In this document: one piece after another, positions 1 through 6,073 of the stretch
Numbering within the stretch: position 1 is the stretch's first letter
Layout: every line of letters starts with the position of its first letter
Source of the DNA: Desulfobacterales bacterium
GTDB lineage: Bacteria; Desulfobacterota; Desulfobacteria; Desulfobacterales; RPRI01
Length of the DNA: 9,810 nt
Reading direction: 5' to 3'
Assembly: GCA_030689795.1 (NCBI GenBank)
Contig: JAUYEO010000299.1
Span: 1-9,810, forward strand
Position numbers and translations under genes: made by a program
The notes under the pieces: model-generated
Told to the model about the DNA's origin: nothing
What the model saw: only the letters and a program-made list of their open reading frames with translations
The model's database searches: none

Positions 1-1
1 G

Positions 2-847
2 GTTCTGATACCCAACCATTTTCATTTACTGCTAAGAACCGGCAACGTTTCCATCTCAACTGCCATGAGACGGCTTTTGACCGGATATGCGCTTTGGTAT
101 AACCGCAGACACCGCAGATACGGGCATCTGTTTCAGAACCGCTATAAGTCTATTTTATGTCAGGAAGACGCATATTTATTGGAACTGGTGCGCTACATCC
201 ATCTTAATCCGATCAGAGCCGGAGTTGTACCGGATTTAAAGATCCTGGACAGGTATCCGTACTGCGGACATAGCGTTTTGATGGCAAAGGTAAAGTTCGA
301 TTGGCAGAATACGGATAAGGTATTAGCGCTTTTTGGTAAAAACTCCGGTACCGCCAGACGAACCTACCGGCGATTTGTTAACAAAGGGATTGACCAGGGA
401 AAACGAACGGATCTCACAGGAGGGGGGCTTGTTCGCAGCGCGGGGGGATGGGCTGCGGTAAAAGCGCTTCGAGCGTCAAAGGTTTTTGAGAAAGCTGACG
501 AGAGGATTTTGGGGAATGGCGACTTTGTTGAAAGCGTGCTTAAATCCGCTGACGAGCAAATGAAGAAAAAATATGATCTTCAAGCCCGCGGTTATTGTTT
601 AACCGATATAGCGGTCAGAGTTGCCGATGTTTTGGGGATTGAGGAGGAGAACGTCTGGGCTGCCGGGAGGCGCATGGAAATTGTTCATGCACGCAGCCTT
701 TTGTGCTATTGGGCGGTAAGAGAGTTGGGGGTAACGATGATATCGCTTGCCCGCCGACTGGATCAATCGGTAACAGCTGTTGGTAAAGCTGTAATACGCG
801 GCGAGAAACTCGCAACGGCGGAGAAATATTCGCTTTTTGATAAATAA
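2..847 (+). CDS. REP-associated tyrosine transposase (RAYT, Y1/HUH family), 5'-truncated by the window edge
   Basis: The reading frame is open from nucleotide 2, so the gene begins before the window; the first in-frame ATG, at 65, is internal. Codons 2-64 encode a stretch containing IPNHFHLLL, whose HFH is the metal-binding HUH motif (nt 17-25). After this come YNRRHRRYGHLFQNRYKS and RYIHLNPIRAG. The Tyr of RYIHLNP (nt 194-196) is the likely catalytic tyrosine by analogy with IS200/RAYT enzymes. Known RAYTs are single-strand endonucleases that act on palindromic REP sequences and are usually single-copy domesticated transposases. The last ~80 residues (LTDIAVRVADVLGIEEENVW ... ARRLDQSVTAVGKAV) resemble the DnaA C-terminal helix-turn-helix, an extension seen in one RAYT subgroup, presumably for DNA binding. 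The C-terminal end looks intact, with a TAA stop at 845-847. A palindromic element starts 96 bp downstream. Family assignment is secure; activity is inferred. Confidence 0.9.
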   Translation, partial: VLIPNHFHLLLRTGNVSISTAMRRLLTGYALWYNRRHRRYGHLFQNRYKSILCQEDAYLLELVRYIHLNPIRAGVVPDLKILDRYPYCGHSVLMAKVKFDWQNTDKVLALFGKNSGTARRTYRRFVNKGIDQGKRTDLTGGGLVRSAGGWAAVKALRASKVFEKADERILGNGDFVESVLKSADEQMKKKYDLQARGYCLTDIAVRVADVLGIEEENVWAAGRRMEIVHARSLLCYWAVRELGVTMISLARRLDQSVTAVGKAVIRGEKLATAEKYSLFDK

Positions 848-942
848 GTTTGTAAGTTTAATACCCCTAACTTGCCCCAAAATCGTCATCGTGGGCAAAG
901 TGTTATCACTGTATCTGTATTTTTTATAAAAACTGTTAACCG

Positions 943-1122
943 ACTTTTTACGACATCATCATACTTGACGGCTTTGTAAAAAGTCAATTTTTCGCCACGA
1001 AGGCACAAAGGCACGAAGAAAGGCCTATTGAAAACATTCAGGTTTTTCTTTGTGTCCTCCGTGATCTTTGTGTGAGAACGACTTTTTACGAGAGCATCAT
1101 ACTTGATGGTCTTGTAAAAAAT
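943..1122. repeat. MITE/BIME-like composite palindromic element
   Basis: Two 42-bp copies in direct orientation (943-984 and 1081-1122; 36 of 42 identical by eye) bound a 180-bp segment. Each copy is itself palindromic. The left copy starts ACTTTTTAC (943-951) and ends with its exact complement GTAAAAAGT (976-984); the right copy has ACTTTTTAC (1081-1089) and GTAAAAAAT (1114-1122). The interior holds a second imperfect inverted repeat. Its left arm, about 996-1020, is built from CACGAAG/CACAAAG words; its right arm, about 1046-1074, is built from CTTTGTG/CCGTGATC words. The segment has no coding capacity of note. The structure fits a non-autonomous, hairpin-forming element (REP doublet or MITE). 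Its position just after a RAYT gene suggests, but does not prove, that the enzyme mobilises it. Confidence 0.75.
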
Positions 1123-1212
1123 TCCGAATTTACCTCTCGCCGGGGGAGGGGAGAATTGATCACTTTCGTCTGTTTCGGCAGACTGATAATAATAGATAAA
1201 TGGAGGTAAGAA

Positions 1213-1596
1213 TTGAAAAAAAGAGATAAGGAGGATTTGAATAAATCCGGGAAATCAACGCATCCTGAAACTGCATGTCTATCTGCCTGTGCGGCTGCAG
1301 GCAATAATCATAAAACCGCACAAGAGAAAATAGATTATAAGATGAAACTTGAGAAGTGTCTGCTGGAGACAAGGGCAATATGCCATGAATTAAGCCAGCC
1401 GGTCACTGTGATTTCAGGATATTCCGAATTACTGTTGCTGAATAAGACAGAAGATGACCCGCAGTATGAAAAATTATTTGAAATAAAAAAGCAGGCCGAT
1501 ATAATTGATAAAATAGTACGAAGGCTGCGTTATCTTGTGAAATATACTACGAGCGATAACTCGCAGGGAAATGAAATAATAGGGGGAGATGTTTAG
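1213..1596 (+). CDS. Orphan histidine-kinase dimerisation/phosphoacceptor (HisKA-like) domain protein
   Basis: A 127-residue protein. Start: an in-frame TAA at 1207-1209 excludes anything longer. The TTG at 1213 has a good GGAGG site at 1202-1206, 6 nt upstream, and no upstream ATG is available. Residues 1-40 are polar and probably disordered. Residues 45-110 form two amphipathic helices typical of a DHp domain. The first carries an H-box, CHELSQPVTVISGYSELLL (57-75), with phospho-acceptor candidate His58 followed by Glu, as in HisKA kinases. The second (about 88-108, ending DIIDKIVRRLRYL) resembles the second DHp helix. No HATPase_c domain (N, G1, G2 boxes) and no receiver follow; the protein ends at residue 127. 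It cannot autophosphorylate in the usual way, so it may be a phosphotransfer partner, a decoy or dimerisation partner of a complete kinase, or a remnant. The intact start, RBS and stop argue against simple decay. The cognate partners are not evident. Confidence 0.75.
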   Translation: MKKRDKEDLNKSGKSTHPETACLSACAAAGNNHKTAQEKIDYKMKLEKCLLETRAICHELSQPVTVISGYSELLLLNKTEDDPQYEKLFEIKKQADIIDKIVRRLRYLVKYTTSDNSQGNEIIGGDV

Positions 1597-1620
1597 TGGC
1601 CGTTACGGCCACTTATGCCG
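1596..1620. repeat. Hairpin plus TTACGGC-N3-TTATGCCG repeat, copy 1
   Basis: A perfect 7-bp stem, GTGGCCG (1596-1602) and CGGCCAC (1606-1612), closes a TTA loop. It begins on the last base of the stop codon of the upstream gene. The overlapping 18-mer 1603-1620 (TTACGGCCACTTATGCCG) matches 16 of 18 positions of two copies at 2778-2795 and 2804-2821, all in the same orientation. The hairpin lies between convergent genes ending at 1596 and 1679. It could act as a transcription end point in both directions, but no T-tract follows, so a canonical intrinsic terminator is not supported. Confidence 0.6.
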
Positions 1621-1678
1621 GTTACGATATTACAATGTTACAGTTATTGTTGAACAACGGCTTAACCCGATCCGTCAT

Positions 1679-2674
1679 TTACGTAACCTGAAACAGATCA
1701 ATTTCTTTAAGTCCGCGCCCTTCTGATAACGGTGAATTCTCAAACCTTGCGGTCAAAACACGGCTCAAAGAACCTAAAGTGATACTTAAAAATGTTTGTT
1801 GCCGGTTTGCCCGTTCCAGCCGGCCGCGTATTTCATGTTTCAGGTCCTCTTCAATCACCCGATACGTTTTCCGATCATATGGCACCCCGCTTGAGTTGAT
1901 ATAAACCCATTGTCCGTTTTTCTGGTCTATAATGCCAGTGTGTCCAGATGGCTGGGAGGAAAAAGAAAGAATCGCTCCTTTTTTTAAGTGCGGTTCGATT
2001 TTGTTCCAGATTTCATCAAAGGAGGTATCGGTTACTCTGGAGACGTTAATTTCAACCGGATTATCACAAAGAACCCGGGTTATTCCTTCTCCTGTCAGAA
2101 AAGCGTTAAGGTTCATACCCCGACTACGCGCCTGGTCAATCAGAGTGCTTCCTACTCCATTGACACCGAAATAGGAGATCCCGTTCTCTTCCAGAATTCC
2201 GGCAAGAAATTCATAACAGTCTCTGTTGTTGAAGCGATGCCTTAATCCGAGTGTTTTTGAGCTTTCAATCGGACGGAGGGTTTCAGGGTGCTTGTTTTCG
2301 TCTGTTATTACAGGTGTATTGTCACCAATAGTCTCCTGAAATATCGGGGTTTTGAACTGACGACTGTTGTACAGATAGATGCCTTCATTTTTCAGCTGCT
2401 CGGTGAGGTGATCAAAATGCTTCCGGTACTGTTCGGTAGCCGGAGCCTTTCCTGCAACATAATCGTGGCGTTCTAAAACAAGCTGAGCAATTTTGCCTGC
2501 CATGCTCGGATCATTCTGCCGGATTAGTTTCCATTTTTCATACTGCATTGTATTTTTAAGCAGGGTATCAGTCAGGCTGACCGAAAACAGTTCGTTAAAG
2601 CCGGAACGACCGGGAGGCAATCCCTGCGAGGCCGTTATTGCCTCATAGTTATTTATATGAAATATAGGAAGCAT
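1679..2674 (-). CDS. Uncharacterised protein with NlpC/P60-like cysteine-peptidase-type C-terminal domain
   Basis: A 331-residue protein starting at ATG 2674; AAGGAA lies about 11 nt upstream on the minus strand. I do not recognise the whole protein. Residues 1-140 are mostly polar and helical, with no signal peptide or membrane segment. Residues ~148-265 resemble an NlpC/P60 or CHAP-like papain fold. A Cys near a helix start (NNRDCYEFLAGILEENGI, Cys153) parallels the nucleophile context DCSGFV. About 90 residues later comes KKGAILSFSSQPSGHTGIID-QKNGQWVYINSSG with His245, matching the pattern PGD-hydrophobics-GHxGI followed by a Trp/Tyr-rich strand. Such domains usually cut peptidoglycan cross-link peptides or act as amidases or acyltransferases. 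Lack of a signal peptide suggests a cytoplasmic role, phage-type release, or export by another route such as a flagellar or type III system. It is bracketed by short repeats (1603-1620; 2693-2821). Domain call is moderate; substrate unknown. Confidence 0.7.
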   Translation of the reverse strand: MLPIFHINNYEAITASQGLPPGRSGFNELFSVSLTDTLLKNTMQYEKWKLIRQNDPSMAGKIAQLVLERHDYVAGKAPATEQYRKHFDHLTEQLKNEGIYLYNSRQFKTPIFQETIGDNTPVITDENKHPETLRPIESSKTLGLRHRFNNRDCYEFLAGILEENGISYFGVNGVGSTLIDQARSRGMNLNAFLTGEGITRVLCDNPVEINVSRVTDTSFDEIWNKIEPHLKKGAILSFSSQPSGHTGIIDQKNGQWVYINSSGVPYDRKTYRVIEEDLKHEIRGRLERANRQQTFLSITLGSLSRVLTARFENSPLSEGRGLKEIDLFQVT

Positions 2675-2692
2675 CTACCTTAAATTCCTTTA

Positions 2693-2821
2693 GAAGCCGT
2701 TACGAAATAACTAGAGCATTTCAGACTATCTCGTTAGGAGCCGTTACAAAATAATGATTACATTTCTGACCATTTTGTTACGGCTCCTTATGCCGATCAT
2801 GGCTTACGGCTCCTTATGCCG
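2693..2821. repeat. Tandem 44-bp repeats with hairpin and two TTACGGCTCCTTATGCCG copies
   Basis: Unit A (2693-2736) and unit B (2737-2780) are tandem 44-bp repeats, about 33 of 44 identical by eye. Both begin with a purine-rich GNAGCCGTTAC motif and end GTTA. Unit B plus what follows forms a long stem: 2737-2752 (GGAGCCGTTACAAAAT) pairs with 2772-2787 with one mismatch across a 19-nt loop. The identical 18-mer TTACGGCTCCTTATGCCG then occurs at 2778-2795 and again at 2804-2821; a third, 16/18-matching copy lies at 1603-1620. The block sits directly upstream of the minus-strand gene starting at 2674, so it lies in that gene's 5' region. Nothing here looks like a coding sequence. Best read as a family of dispersed palindromic repeats. 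Confidence 0.7.
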
Positions 2822-3289
2822 TTTTTGACATACAGATGATTACTTTATTTCTACTGCGGCTTAGAAAACCAGAATACACTTGAAAGAAGCAAAATAAGTG
2901 CCATTTCAAAGAATCCGGAATCCATGAGTCAGAATTCAGAAGACAAAATAAAAACAATACATTGATTATAATGACTTATGAACCAAAACAGCGAGCGTAT
3001 TCCCCGCGGGTTGCTGTTAGAAGATTTCCTGTCCGTTTATTGAGAGCTGCCATGAGTTTGTCGATAAGTGTCAAAACTTTGGCAGCAGAGAACGGCAAAA
3101 GAAAGATATCATTATAATCCGACATTGCTCAGGAATTTCCGCCACTCCTTTGATCTTCAACCCTGATCCTGGTCCTTATCTTTTTTCTGTCCATGCTCAA
3201 AAGGCAAAAAGGGATCGGGAAAATAAGACCAACAGGGAAAATAATTCCGGGTGCAGTACTATATTTTGGGGAAGCGTGTTAAATCGAAT
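2822..3289. other. Intergenic stretch without a supportable gene
   Basis: About 470 bp separate the repeat block from the stop of the J-domain gene. Frames on both strands are broken. The longest minus-strand piece (about 3140-3280) has a hydrophobic run followed by a basic tail but no initiation codon before it. The only structures I can name are the repeat at 2981-3026 and a loose inverted repeat around 3170-3240. No tRNA, CRISPR or clear promoter was seen. The region may hold decayed sequence. Confidence 0.5.
2981..3026 (+). repeat. Dispersed repeat copy 1 (AACAGCGAGCG ... GAAGATT), degenerate
   Basis: The first 21 bases (2981-3001) match 4085-4105 at 19 of 21 positions and include the shared core AACAGCGAGCG. 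Both copies end in a shared GAAGATT (3020-3026 here). The middle holds a CCCGCGGG palindrome (3003-3010). The long hairpin seen after GAAGATT in the second copy is absent here, so this looks like a decayed or shortened member. The two copies have the same orientation and flank the gene at 3290-4045. Confidence 0.6.
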
Positions 3290-4045
3290 TTAAATATTTA
3301 ATGAAGCCAAATGGTTATGAGTTCGTAATTTTTCAATCATTCTGTCCATATTGTAGGCAGGGAGGATTCTTTTTTCGATGAAGTACTCTCCTATGGGGCG
3401 ATGAAGCATCCGTTGTTTACCCAAAAGGGCCAATAACTCATAGGAGGTTATATACCCCTTAAGCCAGGCGTATTCACCAAACCGCTTATGAAAATTCCGT
3501 TCAAGGCTTCGCTGTTTAAGGAGAGCCTGGATATCGTATTCGCTAAGTATTCCCCATTTCATCGCTATCTGTCCGATAGGCGGGCGCTGCATTTTTTGCC
3601 AGGATACCGCTTCAATAAGCCTTTTCCAGGAAACAATGCCGGAATAATATAGAAACTGGCCGATCAATAATTTGCGTTTTGGAATCCGGCCCTTGTAAAA
3701 AAAGTCGGCCGTATCGTTGCGATTGACTGTATTAGTTGTTCTCTTATTGAATTCTCTCTTGATGCGGTCATCATATCCTACACCGTTTGAATGAAAATTC
3801 TTTAAGGCAGACTGCAGAGTCTCGTAGGCCAGTGTCACCTCCACAAAACAGTCGCTCATTTCATTTTCCATTTTTCCAACGATCAATGAACGGTCCGGAT
3901 GAGTCTCAAACGCTTTCCTGCGATATGCGATTTTAAGTGCCGATGGGCGAAGATGCCTTAAAACATCAACTGAAACACCGCCAGAAAAACCAAATATTAC
4001 ATGATAGGCATTCAGAAGATCTTGATTCGCTAGTACAACCGGCAA
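3290..4045 (-). CDS. J-domain protein with four MshEN/GspE-N-like repeats
   Basis: A 251-residue protein. Start: TTG at 4045 with GAGGGG (4052-4057) 6 nt upstream; an in-frame TAA at 4058-4060 rules out a longer form. Residues ~10-82 look like a divergent DnaJ J-domain, with helix II (LKIAYRRKAFE) running into the HPD motif (49-51) and a following helix (DCFVEVTLAYETL). HPD is the signature that stimulates DnaK ATPase. A polar linker spans ~83-125. Residues 128-241 contain four repeats of about 30 residues. Each starts [I/F]G[Q/E]; the first three have Gly then Ile/Tyr about 9 residues later, followed by a Leu-rich helix, three ending in Gln. They begin at 128, 157, 189 and 218. This is the pattern of the GspE N-terminal/MshEN module, some members of which bind c-di-GMP. 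The usual Arg of RLG is often replaced here (PIG, RFG, PIG), so ligand binding is uncertain. No zinc-finger or DnaJ C-terminal domain is present. Divergently oriented from the GGDEF gene. Confidence 0.75.
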   Translation of the reverse strand: MPVVLANQDLLNAYHVIFGFSGGVSVDVLRHLRPSALKIAYRRKAFETHPDRSLIVGKMENEMSDCFVEVTLAYETLQSALKNFHSNGVGYDDRIKREFNKRTTNTVNRNDTADFFYKGRIPKRKLLIGQFLYYSGIVSWKRLIEAVSWQKMQRPPIGQIAMKWGILSEYDIQALLKQRSLERNFHKRFGEYAWLKGYITSYELLALLGKQRMLHRPIGEYFIEKRILPAYNMDRMIEKLRTHNHLASLNI

Positions 4046-4084
4046 AATACACCCCTCTTAACATAGACAAACTTTAATATTTTG

Positions 4085-4163
4085 AACCGAAACAGCGAGC
4101 GGATTAAAACAGACACTATTCCCTACGGTCGAAGATTCCCCACTGCTTGCAGTGGGGAGCTTC
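4085..4163 (+). repeat. Dispersed repeat copy 2 with strong hairpin
   Basis: The 5' part (4085-4105) matches the copy at 2981-3001 and carries AACAGCGAGCG. The 3' part is a strong palindrome: CCCCACTGC (4138-4146) pairs perfectly with GCAGTGGGG (4149-4157) around a TT turn. The outer pairs GAAG (4131-4134) and CTTC (4160-4163) extend the stem with small bulges. Relative to the first copy it has extra sequence in the middle (about 4106-4130). It lies in the 5' region of the minus-strand J-domain gene. The layout resembles REP elements, which RAYT enzymes recognise, but a link to the transposase at 2-847 is only inferred. Confidence 0.7.
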
Positions 4164-4329
4164 AAACTGCCTCTATTTATCAGGTTGGCGTCACTGTATA
4201 CCATATAATGTAATTGGTAAAGAGTTTATTTCATCATATGGTGGTTTGATTCTTCTAACCAATAATGTTATTGTCACAGTGTTCGCTTTTCCGGTCACTT
4301 GAATCCTGAACCCCTTTCTCCCAATTAAT
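4164..4329. other. Intergenic AT-rich region between divergent genes
   Basis: AT-rich non-coding DNA upstream of the sigma-54-type promoter. It contains short inverted repeats: ATTGGT (4213-4218) with ACCAAT (4258-4263), and AATAA-TG-TTATT (4261-4272). They lie about 70-120 bp upstream of the promoter, where enhancer-binding activators of sigma-54 usually bind. They are too short and AT-rich to be called sites with confidence. No gene seen. Confidence 0.35.
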
Positions 4330-4346
4330 TTGGCATGTTTGTTGCT
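4330..4346 (+). promoter_or_regulatory. Sigma-54 (RpoN) promoter for the GGDEF gene
   Basis: TTGGCATGTTTGTTGCT matches the RpoN consensus TTGGCAC-N5-TTGCT at all key bases except T for C after TTGGCA. The invariant GG (4332-4333) and GC (4344-4345) are separated by exactly 10 nt, the required -24/-12 spacing. Transcription would start near 4357, leaving a leader of about 135 nt before the ATG at 4491. RpoN control would need an enhancer-binding activator, as is common for flagellar and c-di-GMP genes in deltaproteobacteria. Confidence 0.7.
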
Positions 4347-4417
4347 TTATATTCAATTATTCACATGTCCACATTCATAGTCGTTTGGGAGTACGCCTTT
4401 GGAATAAAATAACCGCA

Positions 4418-4429
4418 CCATTTAAATGG
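4418..4429. promoter_or_regulatory. 12-bp perfect palindrome in the leader of the GGDEF gene
   Basis: CCATTTAAATGG is a perfect 12-bp palindrome located between the predicted transcription start and the ribosome binding site. It could be a repressor operator, but a palindrome this short and AT-rich may occur by chance. No c-di-GMP riboswitch (GEMM) signature was recognised in this leader. Confidence 0.25.
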
Positions 4430-4490
4430 CAAGAACGGCATAAGGCAAAAATATTCACCTGGATTAAAAAGAAATTGAAAGGCGATAAAG

Positions 4491-5975
4491 ATGGCTGAAA
4501 GAGTCTTTATAGTCAGTAACAGAGATGCGGATTTGGGGCTAATTAAAGAAACACTGGGTTCTAAAGGATTTAATATCGATACGGCGGACCAGTTCAGCGA
4601 CATTGAGAGCATGATTTTATCCGGCAGTTATGCAGCTATTCTTGCCGACAACGATTTTGCGGGAGACAGGGTCGCCGGCTGGATAAATTTACTCCAGGAA
4701 AAAAAGTCCAGATCATGCCTGATTCTTTATGGAGAAAAAAACAGTCCTGGAAATATAGCGGAATTACTTCGAAAAGGAGCCTATGGTTTCATACCAAGGG
4801 ACCTGCTTGCCGATCGCGTATATGATATTCTTCTGGATGGTCTGGAAAACCGCAAGGCATTCATTGAAATACTGGCAATGATGGATGATATGAAAGAAAT
4901 CAACGAAAAGCTTGAAAAGGAAAAGACGGCCCTCAGGAAAAGAAATCAGGAGCTGGATTTCATCAACCGGCTCAGTTATGAAGTCTCGTTCGATTTGAAC
5001 TGGGACCGGATTCTTCCCAGAATGATTGATGCCGGTTTCCTGAACATAATAGATTCCGAGACCATATACATCCTTTACCGGCTTGGTTCCAGGTGGAATT
5101 TTGCCTGCTACCTGCCGGGCGGGCAAAGCGACGAGAAGGCAGCAGAAAAGCTGAAGAAAGAAGCCGCCGCCGAATTCTTTTCACTAAGCCGGGAAAGAAT
5201 TCCCATGAGGGAGATATCCGTTTCTTTTCATTCATTCGAAGGGAAACGGTCTCTATCAAATCCCATTTTTCTTTCCGATAAATTAGTTCTCCCCCTGAGC
5301 CCGGGAGGGCGGACACTGGGGGTAATGGTCATTCTCCCGAAAAATCGGGAAGCATATGAGAACGGCAATCATGAAATATTGTCCACCATCTCAAATATTC
5401 TTGCCATGTCTTTAGATAACGCTGAAAAATATCAAAAACTTAAAAAATTGACTATCCGGGATGGCCTGACCGGAGTTTACAATCGGATGGGTTTTAAGGA
5501 GTTTATGGAAAGTGAATTTCTTAAGGCGAGAAGATACAGAAAACCGCTTTCTCTGATTATGATTGATGTGGACAAGTTTAAGACCATCAATGATTCATTC
5601 GGCCATTTGGCGGGGGACTACGTCCTGAGTGAACTGGCGAATTGTTTGAAAAAAACCTTGAGGCAAACCGATATTCTGGCCAGGTACGGAGGAGACGAGT
5701 TTGCAATAATTCTTCCGGAAACCGAAATGCAAATGGCCGAGATGCTCATGAGAAGAGCGCTCTCCTCCATCAGAGACCACAACTTCGAGTGGAAGTCCGA
5801 AAAAATAAAAGTGGAAGTAAGCTGCGGCGTTGCCTCTGCCGGTGAGCTTGGGCACGAAGACGGTACCGGGGATCTTATAGCAATGGCCGACTCCAGGCTC
5901 TACCATTCAAAACGGTCATACGAGTCATGTTCCACTATCGGCATTGAAGGAGAGCCCTTTTGGGCGGCCGTCTAA
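4491..5975 (+). CDS. Diguanylate cyclase: pseudo-receiver, GAF-like, GGDEF
   Basis: A 494-residue cytoplasmic protein; ATG at 4491 with GAAAGG (4477-4482) 8 nt upstream. Residues 1-118 have a receiver fold with an Asp at the phosphorylation position (ILAD, Asp53). However, the acidic pair is replaced (IVSNRDA), the Thr/Ser position is Tyr80, and the conserved Lys-Pro is Arg-Asp (FIPRDL, 101-105), so it is probably a pseudo-receiver. Residues 118-158 form a Lys/Glu-rich coiled coil. Residues ~160-315 look like a divergent GAF domain (LPLSPGGRTLGVMVI near its end). Residues 320-478 are GGDEF: DGLTGVYNR (324-332), IDVDKFK with metal-ligand Asp359, and an intact GGDEF at 400-404. An RQTD I-site (391-394) lies the usual five residues upstream, implying c-di-GMP feedback inhibition. 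It makes c-di-GMP from two GTP. Followed 98 bp later by the CheD-HDOD gene on the same strand; driven by a sigma-54-type promoter. Confidence 0.92.
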   Translation: MAERVFIVSNRDADLGLIKETLGSKGFNIDTADQFSDIESMILSGSYAAILADNDFAGDRVAGWINLLQEKKSRSCLILYGEKNSPGNIAELLRKGAYGFIPRDLLADRVYDILLDGLENRKAFIEILAMMDDMKEINEKLEKEKTALRKRNQELDFINRLSYEVSFDLNWDRILPRMIDAGFLNIIDSETIYILYRLGSRWNFACYLPGGQSDEKAAEKLKKEAAAEFFSLSRERIPMREISVSFHSFEGKRSLSNPIFLSDKLVLPLSPGGRTLGVMVILPKNREAYENGNHEILSTISNILAMSLDNAEKYQKLKKLTIRDGLTGVYNRMGFKEFMESEFLKARRYRKPLSLIMIDVDKFKTINDSFGHLAGDYVLSELANCLKKTLRQTDILARYGGDEFAIILPETEMQMAEMLMRRALSSIRDHNFEWKSEKIKVEVSCGVASAGELGHEDGTGDLIAMADSRLYHSKRSYESCSTIGIEGEPFWAAV

Positions 5976-6073
5976 AAACTTTGGTGAATCAATGCTTTGT
6001 GTCGAGGAGACTTGCAGCAACTGTTTACCAACACAAAACAGCGAAGAGCCAATATTCTTTCAGGAGTTCGTAA

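Noticed and set aside
871..898. TTGCCC ... GGGCAA stem after the transposase as a terminator
   Set aside because: Only 6 bp of stem with a 15-nt loop and no T-tract immediately after.
943..1122. CRISPR-like reading of the two 42-bp direct repeats
   Set aside because: Only two copies, separated by 96 bp that itself forms an inverted repeat; no regular spacing and no cas genes.
1156..1190. Sigma-70 promoter (TTGATC and GATAAT) upstream of the DHp gene
   Set aside because: Spacing between the boxes is 23 nt, outside the normal range; the alternative -35 is poor.
1086..1378. Minus-strand ORFs opposite the DHp gene and the repeat element
   Set aside because: They overlap a better-supported plus-strand gene and the palindromic element, and show no recognisable domain.
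3170..3240. Loose inverted repeat (TGGTC...TTAT with ATAAGACCA) as a terminator of the J-domain gene
   Set aside because: Requires several bulges and a long loop and lacks a clean stem and T-tract.
3140..3289. Possible minus-strand mini-gene with a hydrophobic run and basic tail
   Set aside because: No start codon precedes the hydrophobic part, the frame is short, and no RBS or family match is evident.
4357..4490. c-di-GMP riboswitch (GEMM) in the leader of the diguanylate cyclase gene
   Set aside because: A leader of suitable length exists, but the conserved GEMM core sequences were not found.
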